In this document: positions 7,278 through 13,971 of the stretch, in pieces
Position numbering within the stretch: position 1 is the stretch's first letter
Layout: every line of letters begins with the position of its first letter
From: Pelolinea sp.
Lineage (GTDB): Bacteria > Chloroflexota > Anaerolineae > Anaerolineales > Anaerolineaceae
Assembly: GCA_030692365.1 (NCBI GenBank)
Contig: JAUYCC010000018.1
Coordinates: 1 to 33,736, forward strand
Length of the DNA: 33,736 bases
Direction: 5' to 3'
Position numbers and translations under genes: made by a program
Notes under the pieces: generated by a model
The model's input: only the letters and a program-made list of their open reading frames with translations
The model's database searches: none
What the model was told of the DNA's origin: nothing

Positions 7278-7305
7278 ATTATATGTGTTTTTGAAATCTT
7301 GTCAA
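7278..7305 (-). promoter_or_regulatory. Consensus promoter of tRNA-Gly
   Basis: TTGACA (7305-7300) and TATAAT (7283-7278) with a 16-nt spacer, about 12 nt upstream of the mature tRNA. Confidence 0.88.
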
Positions 7306-7386
7306 CCTGACAGACAAAAAAATTCTGGGGTATTGGTCAACTTACCTTAAAAGACAATTAGTAATTATTAAAATATGTAAAAAATC

Positions 7387-7431
7387 TTGAAAATACAACG
7401 TAATAAATGTATACTTTGTTAACTTATTAAC
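7387..7431 (+). promoter_or_regulatory. Promoter and palindromic operator of the first DeoR gene
   Basis: TTGAAA (7387-7392), 17 nt, TATACT (7410-7415) form a good promoter. GTTAA (7418-7422), CTTA, TTAAC (7427-7431) is an inverted repeat lying across the expected start point and directly against the ATG. This is where an autorepressor would be expected to bind. No Shine-Dalgarno is visible, and the leader would be only about 10 nt. Confidence 0.7.
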
Positions 7432-8220
7432 ATGGTTAATTCAGATATCCGCAGGTCGGAAATTAATGATCGGATCGAAAAAAAGGGGTCTGTCAGCATT
7501 TCTGAGCTGGCTGTTAACTTTAAAGTCTCCGATATGACCATCCGCAGAGATCTAATCAAGCTGGAAAAGATGAGTATTATCCGCCGCGTCCATGGGGGTG
7601 CGGTTGCGTTTTATGGAAGAAGTTTTGAACCACCTCTCATTTCTCGATCAAATAAGAATATCTCGATAAAACAACTGATTGGCCGTTATGCGGCCAAGAT
7701 GGTAGTTGATGGCGACAGTATTGCCATGGATGTCGGATCGACAACAATGGAAATGGCCATGAATTTAATCGGCCGTCAAAATCTGACCATCGTAACCCCA
7801 AATTTGCATATTGCCAATCTGTTGGGTGATGAAAGCCAGATTCGAGTGATTGTCGCAGGTGGGATCGTTCGCCGAGGTGAAAAATCACTTATAGGTGATT
7901 TGGCTTATTACACCTTTAGGGAAGTAAATGTGGATAAATTATTTCTTGGCACCGGCGGGATTGACTCCAAAGCTGGCCTTACCGAGCATGATATGCAGGA
8001 CGCACAGGTGAGAAAAGAAATGATCCGCTGCGCGAAAGAAGTTGTTTTACTTACAGATTCATCCAAATTTCAGCAGATAGCCTTTGCTTACTTTGCTGAT
8101 TTTTCACAGATTGACCATTTGGTTTGTGAAAAAGAGCCGTCAGATGAGTTATTAATGGCATTAAAAGCAGCCAATGTCGTAATACATATTGTTAATTCAG
8201 AAAGCGAATATATAATGTAA
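7432..8220 (+). CDS. DeoR-family transcriptional regulator (PTS locus, plus-strand group)
   Basis: 262 residues. The N-terminal winged HTH (about 5-60) carries the DeoR signature: G-S-V-S-I-S-E-L-A, V-S-D-M-T-I-R-R-D-L, then R-R-V-H-G-G-A. The C-terminal DeoRC sugar-phosphate sensor domain shows D-V-G-S-T-T at about 100-105, I-V-T-P-N and F-L-G-T-G-G-I at about 173-179, with L-L-T-D-S-S-K-F near 207. Family members usually repress sugar catabolic operons and are released by a phosphorylated sugar intermediate. It is followed by PTS IIB and IIC genes, which it probably controls along with itself through the palindrome at its own start. The short, SD-less leader is unusual and suggests weak or atypical translation initiation. 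Confidence 0.93.
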   Translation: MVNSDIRRSEINDRIEKKGSVSISELAVNFKVSDMTIRRDLIKLEKMSIIRRVHGGAVAFYGRSFEPPLISRSNKNISIKQLIGRYAAKMVVDGDSIAMDVGSTTMEMAMNLIGRQNLTIVTPNLHIANLLGDESQIRVIVAGGIVRRGEKSLIGDLAYYTFREVNVDKLFLGTGGIDSKAGLTEHDMQDAQVRKEMIRCAKEVVLLTDSSKFQQIAFAYFADFSQIDHLVCEKEPSDELLMALKAANVVIHIVNSESEYIM

Positions 8221-8240
8221 TTAAGGTGTTAATCCTTAAG

Positions 8241-8258
8241 AAGGAGGTTCAAAGGAGG
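8241..8258 (+). promoter_or_regulatory. Two orphan Shine-Dalgarno sequences upstream of IIB
   Basis: AAGGAGGT (8241-8248) and AAAGGAGG (8251-8258) are strong matches to the 16S anti-SD, yet no ATG, GTG or TTG start lies at a usable distance; the next gene starts at 8303 with its own AAGGAAAA site. A small hairpin, TTAAGG/CCTTAA (8221-8239), precedes them. They may be ribosome standby or RNA-stability sites. The minus-strand deoR-IIC gap has the same feature. Confidence 0.5.
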
Positions 8259-8302
8259 ATATCGTATTTATCAGGTTAGAAATTTACCCATAAGGAAAAG
8301 CA

Positions 8303-8593
8303 ATGAAAACAGTATATTTAGTTTGTGCAACTGGCATCGCGACTTCTTCGATGCTGCGCGTAAAAGTTCTGGATTTCTTGGAAGAAAGGGGCATTGAGGT
8401 TGAGGTATTTCAATACCGAGTGGCCGAGATGTTCCCTGAACGTATCAAAGCTGATGTGATAGTGGCTACCACCAGCATGCCACCCGAAGTAACTGAAAAA
8501 TTCACTGTTATCAGTGGACTGCCTTTGCTAACTGGCATCGGAGAAGAAGAAACTCTCGAAGCTATTGCAAATGCGTTAACTGATAAAAAATAA
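8303..8593 (+). CDS. PTS galactitol-type IIB component (first copy)
   Basis: A 96-residue cytoplasmic phosphocarrier of the GatB / lactose-type IIB fold. Its N-terminus M-K-T-V-Y-L-V-C-A-T-G-I-A-T-S-S carries the phosphorylated cysteine (C8) in the P-loop-like C-x-x-G-x-x-x-S. The C-terminus P-L-L-T-G-I-G-E-E-E is typical of GatB. It receives phosphate from a IIA protein and passes it to the sugar bound by the IIC at 8611, 17 nt downstream. No IIA gene lies in this plus-strand group, so it presumably shares the IIA of the facing operon or uses one from elsewhere. Confidence 0.92.
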   Translation: MKTVYLVCATGIATSSMLRVKVLDFLEERGIEVEVFQYRVAEMFPERIKADVIVATTSMPPEVTEKFTVISGLPLLTGIGEEETLEAIANALTDKK

Positions 8594-8610
8594 TCTAAAA
8601 AGGAGAAAAA

Positions 8611-9996
8611 ATGGAAGCTATTCTTGGAACGATTGGCGGACTGCTTAGCAGTCTTGGTCCATTAATTGTTCTGCCTATTGTTATTACAATTCTTGGTTTG
8701 ATCCTGGGCATGAAACTCGCTCAGGCGCTGCGCAGTGGCCTTACCCTCGCAATCGCATTTGTCGGTATTTTCCTCACCGTCGGGCTGCTGGGCGAAAAAA
8801 TGTCCACAATTGGTACCGCTTTTGCGGAGAAGACCGGAACGGGTCTGGATATCATTGATATCGGTTGGCCGGCAGCTTCAGCGTTAGCTTTCGGCACCCC
8901 GGTTGGTAACGCCATCATCCCCTTAGGTATCGTTATCAATATCCTCCTGATCTTCCTCGGCCTCACCAAGACCCTGGATGTGGATGTCTGGAACTTCTGG
9001 CACCAGGCATTCATCGGCGCAGTAGTCACCTTCCTGACCGGCAGCTTTGCGCTTGGTCTGTTCGCCGCCGCGGTAACCTTGCTTATGGCGCTCTGGCTGG
9101 CTGACTGGTCACAACCCTTGATCCAGAGATACTTCAAACTACCCGGCATTTCCTTCCCGCATTTGCAGTCAGCAGGTTACATGATGCTGGCTGTTCCCTT
9201 TGCCTTGCTGTTGAACAAGGTTCCCTTTCTGAGAAACCTGAAACTGGATCCCGATACCATCCGCAAGCGCCTTGGCATCCTTGGCGAACCCATTTTCCTG
9301 GGTCTCTTTATCGGTATCATTCTGGCGGCTTTGGCTGGTGAAGCATTGACCGATGTCATCCTTACTGGTATCAACGTCGGCGCAGTTATGCTCCTCATCC
9401 CCAGAATGGTCGGCATCCTTATGGAAGGTCTCGCCCCTGTGGCTGACGCCGCCCGCAAATTTATGCAGAAGAATGCCAAAGGCCGTGAAATTTACATCGG
9501 TCTTGATTCAGCGGTCCTGATTGGCAGCCCTGCAGTAATTGCCTCCGGCTTACTCATGATCCCCGTTGAGATTGGTCTGGCACTGCTGTTGGCTCCGCTT
9601 GGCAACCGCACCCTGCCTTTCATTGACCTGGCCGACGGCGTCTTCGTGACAGCCATGCTTGTCCCGTTAGTGGCAGGTGATGTGCTCTTGACCGTTATTC
9701 TGGGCGCGATTGTTATGGGTATTGGAATGCTTGGCGCAACAATGCTGGCTCCCGCGGTTACTAGTATGGTTGCCAATGCAGGCTCAATTAATATCCCGGC
9801 TGGTTACTCCAACTACACTGTGATGAGCGATGCGGCTATTCCACATTCATACATCATGTACACATTCTTCAAGAGCCCGGTCATGATTGCCATGGTCTTA
9901 AGCCTGGTGTTTATGGTCGTGCATTACTTCCTCGCGAAGAAATTCCCGCTGGGCGTAAAACTGTTCGGCGAAGCAAAAGAACCTGAAGAGAAGTAG
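8611..9996 (+). CDS. PTS galactitol-type IIC permease (first copy)
   Basis: A 461-residue polytopic membrane protein with roughly ten to twelve hydrophobic segments, homologous by eye to GatC. Markers are the N-terminal G-P-L-I-V-L-P-I-V-I-T-I-L-G-L, the block D-I-I-D-I-G-W-P-A, N-F-W-H-Q-A-F, L-G-E-P-I-F-L-G-L at about 225, and G-R-E-I-Y-I-G-L-D-S-A-V-L-I-G at about 291-305. It would transport and phosphorylate a sugar alcohol. GatC-type permeases are known for galactitol, and related ones for pentitols such as arabitol and ribitol. An AAGGAG ribosome site precedes the ATG. It is clearly related to the second IIC at 15115-16392 but has a longer C-terminal tail. The substrate is not known. 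Confidence 0.92.
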   Translation: MEAILGTIGGLLSSLGPLIVLPIVITILGLILGMKLAQALRSGLTLAIAFVGIFLTVGLLGEKMSTIGTAFAEKTGTGLDIIDIGWPAASALAFGTPVGNAIIPLGIVINILLIFLGLTKTLDVDVWNFWHQAFIGAVVTFLTGSFALGLFAAAVTLLMALWLADWSQPLIQRYFKLPGISFPHLQSAGYMMLAVPFALLLNKVPFLRNLKLDPDTIRKRLGILGEPIFLGLFIGIILAALAGEALTDVILTGINVGAVMLLIPRMVGILMEGLAPVADAARKFMQKNAKGREIYIGLDSAVLIGSPAVIASGLLMIPVEIGLALLLAPLGNRTLPFIDLADGVFVTAMLVPLVAGDVLLTVILGAIVMGIGMLGATMLAPAVTSMVANAGSINIPAGYSNYTVMSDAAIPHSYIMYTFFKSPVMIAMVLSLVFMVVHYFLAKKFPLGVKLFGEAKEPEEK

Positions 9997-10029
9997 TTTT
10001 AAAATAAAGTAAATGCTGGTGGATTATAT

Positions 10030-10060
10030 GGAGTTGTGGCAGAAATGCCACAACTCCTGT
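10030..10060 (+). terminator. Strong hairpin after the first IIC gene
   Basis: GGAGTTGTGGCA (10030-10041), a GAAA tetraloop, and TGCCACAACTCC (10046-10057) make a perfect 12-bp stem. The following T run is weak (TGTTT), so it may be a leaky terminator or a 3' stability hairpin separating IIC from the small downstream gene. Confidence 0.6.
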
Positions 10061-10086
10061 TTATGAATATACAATAAGGAACTTAT

Positions 10087-10467
10087 ATGCTGAAAATACT
10101 TGTTTCATTTATGTTAGGCCCCTGGGGGTTAAAGGTTCTCTTTTTTTATCTCGAACATACCGCAATTATTAATTCAATAGTTTTTATTTATGGAGTATTT
10201 CTGGTAGTCGCGCACTTGAATTATAAAAAGATAAGCGAACATATATATAGTCAGATCCCTACCATAGGTTCGAAGAATTCAAAGAAAAAGACAATTGAAA
10301 TTAACATCCTGAAGGCAATTGAAGAAAAAAAGATGTTCCCGTTTGTTGCAGGGCAGATCAGTCTTTTTCCCAAAAAAACCTCAACAGCAGCGGTTAAGAA
10401 ATATTTATTAAATGAAAAGAATTGGAAGGAACTGATCGGTGAAAGAGAAGTTCTGTTTATTGAATAA
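10087..10467 (+). CDS. Small membrane protein of unknown function
   Basis: I do not recognise this 126-residue protein. Residues about 2-22 and 26-45 form two hydrophobic segments, followed by a basic stretch (K-K-I, then S-K-K-K) and a soluble C-terminal half of about 75 residues containing F-P-K-K-T-S-T-A-A-V-K-K-Y-L and ending in an acidic, hydrophobic tail. The topology suggests a membrane hairpin with a cytoplasmic domain. It follows the IIC gene after the strong hairpin and has its own AAGGA ribosome site. Its place in the PTS group suggests an accessory role, but nothing in the sequence proves it. Confidence 0.65.
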   Translation: MLKILVSFMLGPWGLKVLFFYLEHTAIINSIVFIYGVFLVVAHLNYKKISEHIYSQIPTIGSKNSKKKTIEINILKAIEEKKMFPFVAGQISLFPKKTSTAAVKKYLLNEKNWKELIGEREVLFIE

Positions 10468-10482
10468 AATTCTTACGCTGAA

Positions 10483-10519
10483 AACATAAAAACCGGTTGG
10501 CGTAATCTGCCAACCGGTT
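10483..10519 (-). terminator. Terminator of the minus-strand PTS operon
   Basis: AACCGGTTGGC (10491-10501) pairs with GCCAACCGGTT (10509-10519), an 11-bp stem with a 7-nt loop. On the minus strand it is followed by TTTTTATGTTTT. On the plus strand the tail is only CTGTTT, so it mainly ends the minus operon. Confidence 0.8.
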
Positions 10520-10527
10520 CTGTTTGA

Positions 10528-10836
10528 TTAGCTGTTCTTTGAGGCCAGGATTTCGCGGACTTTGGAAATTATTTGCTTTACCAATTCCTCTTCGCCAACA
10601 CCGGTAATAAGCGGGATGGCGCTGAATACAGGCTTGTCGGTTTTCACTGTCACCTGGGCGTTGCTGACAACTATGTCATACGCTTCAATTCTGCCAGGGA
10701 GTTCGTTGTTACCGCTGCCGTCAATATGAACGTCATATAATTTTTCTTTATCAAAATACTCGCGCAATTTATACGCGGCGTGCATAGCCATGGCAACACC
10801 TGAACCGCATACTACAACAATATTAACCTTTTTCAT
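10528..10836 (-). CDS. PTS galactitol-type IIB component (second copy)
   Basis: A 102-residue GatB-like phosphocarrier. The N-terminus M-K-K-V-N-I-V-V-V-C-G-S-G-V-A-M-A holds the phosphocysteine (C10) in C-G-S-G. The C-terminal P-L-I-T-G-V-G-E-E-E matches the first copy, but the middle differs markedly, so the two are paralogues rather than a recent duplication. It is the last gene of the minus operon, 74 nt after IIA and far from its likely partner IIC at the operon's start. A GAGGTGAAG-type ribosome site precedes the ATG. Confidence 0.92.
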   Translation of the reverse strand: MKKVNIVVVCGSGVAMAMHAAYKLREYFDKEKLYDVHIDGSGNNELPGRIEAYDIVVSNAQVTVKTDKPVFSAIPLITGVGEEELVKQIISKVREILASKNS

Positions 10837-10910
10837 TTTTCTTCACCTCTTACAAATATTTAAAATCGCTTTTAATAATTATATTGATTACTAAACCAAA
10901 TGCAATAGCT

Positions 10911-11411
10911 TTACCCGAATTTTTTGGTTAGGGCAAGGATATGCGCATGCATGATGTCTTTAATCTCCATTTTGGAGGTTGCTGCCAGCATCTTTTTCAA
11001 TGCTTCGTCATCCTCAATCACAAAAATCACTTTTCGCAGCACATTGACCACCTGTTTGGGATCGTTGATAGCCAACATTAGCACGATATCCACTGATATT
11101 TCCGTGTCTGGCGCCCCCATACCATTGAAAATAATAGGATCTTGGAGTGTGGCGATTGCGACGGCGGGTTTATTGACATGCTGTGTATCCGTGTGCGGCA
11201 CAGCCACGCCTGTCACCCTGGCTTTTAAGCCAGTGGGGTACACAAGTTCGCGGTCATATACCGCCTGAGTATAAGTGTCTTTGACAAAACCATTACTGAA
11301 TAGCAAACCGCCAAGTCTACGGATTATGTCTTCTTTGTCCTTGACCGGTTCCTTGACCAGGATCAGTTTTTCATCAATCGTTAGCTTATTTGTGTCTTTA
11401 GGTTTTCCCAT
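10911..11411 (-). CDS. PTS IIA component (fructose/mannitol/galactitol type)
   Basis: A 166-residue cytoplasmic protein of the PTS EIIA type-2 family. The phosphorylated histidine is H73 in G-V-A-V-P-H-T-D, the family's G-I-A-I-P-H signature. Upstream is a helix starting D-I-I-R-R-L-G-G-L-L and Y-T-Q-A-V-Y-D-R-E (family: Y..a...RE). It would take phosphate from HPr and give it to a GatB-type IIB. It is the only IIA gene in the window, against two IIB and two IIC genes, so it may serve both pairs. It sits 14 nt after the epimerase-like gene in the same operon. Confidence 0.92.
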   Translation of the reverse strand: MGKPKDTNKLTIDEKLILVKEPVKDKEDIIRRLGGLLFSNGFVKDTYTQAVYDRELVYPTGLKARVTGVAVPHTDTQHVNKPAVAIATLQDPIIFNGMGAPDTEISVDIVLMLAINDPKQVVNVLRKVIFVIEDDEALKKMLAATSKMEIKDIMHAHILALTKKFG

Positions 11412-11425
11412 GTGGCAAATTCCTT

Positions 11426-12079
11426 CTATGGTTTTAAAGCATCACGCAATTGTTTCAGGTTGAGATGGATCTGGTTATCTGCAAAGACACCTCTTCCCGA
11501 GACAATAATATCTGCCCCGGCACGTTTGGCGTCGAGAATGTTATCCAGCACAAATCCGCCATCTACCTCCCATTTCACTTTTTCAAGACCGGGCTGCTTC
11601 TTTCCTTCTACTACTTTATCAAGAATAGAAGGTAAATAGGTACAAGCCCGTGCTTCAGGCTCAGTTGTAAGGATTAGGACAAAGGACAGGAAGGGCAAGT
11701 AATGCCTTAATGGCGGGAGAGGAGTGGCAGGATTGAACGCTAATCCTGCAAGCATACCCGCCTGATGTATTAATCCCAGCGTCCTGCGTGGATAGGGACA
11801 AGCTTCATAATGAACTGAAACCATATCAGCACCCATTTCTTTGAGGTCCGGAATCAGCCATTCGGGCGAATTCATCATTAAATGGACGTCGAACGGCAAA
11901 TTGGTCAGCGGACGCAAGTCCTTGACCATACGAACACCGAGGGTCATCACAGGCAGAAAATTGCCATCTTCAATATCGAAATGGATGATGTCCGCGCCAG
12001 CTTTTTCAAGATCCTCAATAGTTTGCTTGAGATTGAGCTGCGAACTGGCAGCCAATGACGGTGCAATTCTGATAAAAAT
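11426..12079 (-). CDS. Ribulose-phosphate 3-epimerase-like protein with a non-AUG start
   Basis: A TIM-barrel protein of about 217 residues related to Rpe/AlsE sugar-phosphate 3-epimerases. Metal and catalytic residues are kept: H and D in I-H-F-D-I-E-D-G, H in D-V-H-L-M, and D in E-V-D-G-G. The family loop M-T-V-N-P-G-F-G-G is replaced by L-T-T-E-P-E-A-R-A (about 11637-11667), which suggests a different substrate or altered closure. The conserved first strand (I-A-P-S-L) is encoded upstream of the only TTG (12055-12053), with no ATG or GTG before the upstream stop at 12103-12101. With GGAG at 12089-12086, an ATT start near 12079 fits best, and ATA 12082 is another option. It follows the M42 peptidase gene closely, so coupling could help initiation. 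Confidence 0.8.
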   Translation of the reverse strand: MFIRIAPSLAASSQLNLKQTIEDLEKAGADIIHFDIEDGNFLPVMTLGVRMVKDLRPLTNLPFDVHLMMNSPEWLIPDLKEMGADMVSVHYEACPYPRRTLGLIHQAGMLAGLAFNPATPLPPLRHYLPFLSFVLILTTEPEARACTYLPSILDKVVEGKKQPGLEKVKWEVDGGFVLDNILDAKRAGADIIVSGRGVFADNQIHLNLKQLRDALKP

Positions 12080-12100
12080 TATCTTCTCCGAAAATTGAAG

Positions 12101-13201
12101 CTAAACGCCTCTTCGCAGATCAAGAGTGTGGTCAAATTTGCTGACCATGGTATTAAGTGCTTTAATACCGGCTTCGATATCGCGCAAGTCAGCCATCTCT
12201 GCAGGTGCGTGCGAATAGCGCATGGGGATCGCGATATGGGCCATCGCCACACCTTCGGTGCCGGCTACCACGGTAAACGCGTCATCAGTGATGACACCCA
12301 GCGACATATCCTGTTGCCAGGGCATGCCCATCTCATCCAGAGTTTTTTCCATAAAATGCCGTAATGGAGGATTGGGGATGATTCCTGCCAGGGTGCCGCG
12401 GCCGTGGAAGTTCATTTGGGTCACAGCGGGGCCTTTGCCAAGTGACATTTCATAGGTGAAGTTTAGGTCCGGCGTATCACAGGCGGGAGTGATATCCACA
12501 CAGATGGACGCATCGGGTTCCAGTTTGTAAAATACAGGTAAAACACCACGGATATTAAACTCTTCCTGAACCGAAGCCACGATATATACTGTGCCAGCGG
12601 GCCGGTTGGCTTTTAGGTGTTCAGCCAGTGCGATCAACATCAGACAACCGATGCGGTTATCGAGCGTTTTACCGCTGACCATGTGTTCGCCAATGCGCAT
12701 GAACTTGTGTTTGTAAGTAACCGGGCTCCCGATCCTTATTCCTTTGGCAATGACCTCATCATAAGAATAGGCGCCGATGTCAATATACATCTGCTTAAAA
12801 GATGGCACAGTAGATTTGGCTTCAGGTGGTGTGAAATGATGCGCGTATGTGCCAATAAAACCGGTCACAGAATCGGTACCGTCAATAGTATGCACATCCA
12901 TAAATTGCCCCATTAAGGTTCTTTCGGGGACACCGCCGATGCGGTCAAAACGTAAATAACCATTTTTCTCGACCTTGCGGACCATGAGCCCAAGCTCATC
13001 CACATGAGCAAATACCAGCATTTTGGGTTCTTTTTCATCCCGGCCTTTGAATGTGGCGGTAACGTTACCTAACCGGTCTATTACAATTTCATCCGCCAGA
13101 GGTTTGAGGCGGTTGTACATCTCTTTGATCATCTTGTCTTCCAACCCGGAAAGAGCCGGAATGGAAGTTAATTGGCTTAATTCTTCAACGATGCTTTTCA
13201 T
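12101..13201 (-). CDS. M42 family metallopeptidase (FrvX-like)
   Basis: A 366-residue cytosolic di-metal hydrolase of the M42 family. All expected ligands are visible: H66 and D68 in F-A-H-V-D-E-L-G, D in T-L-D-N-R-I-G at about 182, the catalytic pair E-E in S-V-Q-E-E, D in C-V-D-I-T followed by D-T-P, and the last H in M-R-Y-S-H-A-P. M42 enzymes are aminopeptidases that form large shells; some were annotated as glucanases. E. coli frvX also lies in a PTS operon, so the association is known, but the reason is not. In this operon it sits between the SDR and the epimerase-like gene. GGAGC precedes the ATG. A role on an amino-acid or acyl sugar conjugate is conceivable but unproven. Confidence 0.92.
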   Translation of the reverse strand: MKSIVEELSQLTSIPALSGLEDKMIKEMYNRLKPLADEIVIDRLGNVTATFKGRDEKEPKMLVFAHVDELGLMVRKVEKNGYLRFDRIGGVPERTLMGQFMDVHTIDGTDSVTGFIGTYAHHFTPPEAKSTVPSFKQMYIDIGAYSYDEVIAKGIRIGSPVTYKHKFMRIGEHMVSGKTLDNRIGCLMLIALAEHLKANRPAGTVYIVASVQEEFNIRGVLPVFYKLEPDASICVDITPACDTPDLNFTYEMSLGKGPAVTQMNFHGRGTLAGIIPNPPLRHFMEKTLDEMGMPWQQDMSLGVITDDAFTVVAGTEGVAMAHIAIPMRYSHAPAEMADLRDIEAGIKALNTMVSKFDHTLDLRRGV

Positions 13202-13213
13202 TTTTGCTCCTTT

Positions 13214-13954
13214 TTAACCAACATACATTCTACCGCCATCGGCGACGATGATTTCGCCGTTGATAAAACTTGACAGGTCAGAACACAGGAATAAGACGAC
13301 ATTTGCTACATCAGCTGGATAACCAATCCTGCGGATTGGCATCTGGGGTACATAGTGATTGATCATTTCCTCTTCGCTTTTGTAGCGGGTCATAATCATA
13401 TCACTGAGAATTACTGAAGGCATTACGGCATTAACCAGAATGCCCTGCGGGGCATAGGTCTTGGCCATATACCGGGTGAGAGAGTAAGCGCCCGCTTTGG
13501 TGGCGATATATTGGGGAATTCCGGTACCACCGGTATGGACACAAGTTGAGGTGATATTAATAATGCGACCGTTTCCACGGCTTATCATGTGGTCCTTGAC
13601 GCTTTCTGAACAGAAGAACAGTCCTTTTACATGGATTGCGTAGCTTTTATCCCAATCTGCGACTACTCCGGCGTTATTAACCAGGATATCTATTCTGGAA
13701 AATTTATCCAGGATTTCCTTAACCATTTCTATGGTATTTTGTTCAATTGAAATGTCTTTCTGGATGTAATAAGGCTTTTGTCCAATAGAAGCAATTTCTG
13801 TAAGGACTGGTTCAACAATTTCAGGATTAACGATGTCGTCAATCACAACCTGCGCGCCTGCTTCGGCGAGCAACCTGGCCGTAGCAAGACCGATGCCTTT
13901 GGCAGCGCCTGTGATGATGGCTACCTTACCCTTTAAATCAATGGTATAAGCCAT
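13214..13954 (-). CDS. Short-chain dehydrogenase/reductase
   Basis: A 246-residue classical SDR using NAD(P). The cofactor motif T-G-A-A-K-G-I-G is at 15-22, N-N-A-G at 93-96, catalytic S136, Y149 and K153 in Q-Y-I-A-T-K, and the C-terminal I-V-A-D-G-G. D39/D40 at the end of the second strand favours NAD over NADP. Two points are odd. The stretch between N-N-A-G and the next helix is about 15 residues shorter than usual. The Asn of the usual V-N-L-K-G is replaced by His in I-H-V-K-G, so one member of the Asn-Ser-Tyr-Lys set is missing. In a sugar-alcohol operon it probably oxidises a polyol or reduces a keto intermediate. It lies 17 nt after the zinc dehydrogenase gene. Confidence 0.9.
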   Translation of the reverse strand: MAYTIDLKGKVAIITGAAKGIGLATARLLAEAGAQVVIDDIVNPEIVEPVLTEIASIGQKPYYIQKDISIEQNTIEMVKEILDKFSRIDILVNNAGVVADWDKSYAIHVKGLFFCSESVKDHMISRGNGRIINITSTCVHTGGTGIPQYIATKAGAYSLTRYMAKTYAPQGILVNAVMPSVILSDMIMTRYKSEEEMINHYVPQMPIRRIGYPADVANVVLFLCSDLSSFINGEIIVADGGRMYVG

Positions 13955-13971
13955 TACCTTCTCCTGATAAG

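Noticed and set aside
7128-7310. Open frame across the tRNA-Gly gene
   Set aside because: It is produced by antisense reading of the tRNA and has no ribosome site.
10030-10057. Hairpin as a recombination or attachment site
   Set aside because: It is a single perfect stem with a GAAA tetraloop after a gene end, which fits an RNA hairpin; no repeat copy or integrase is present.
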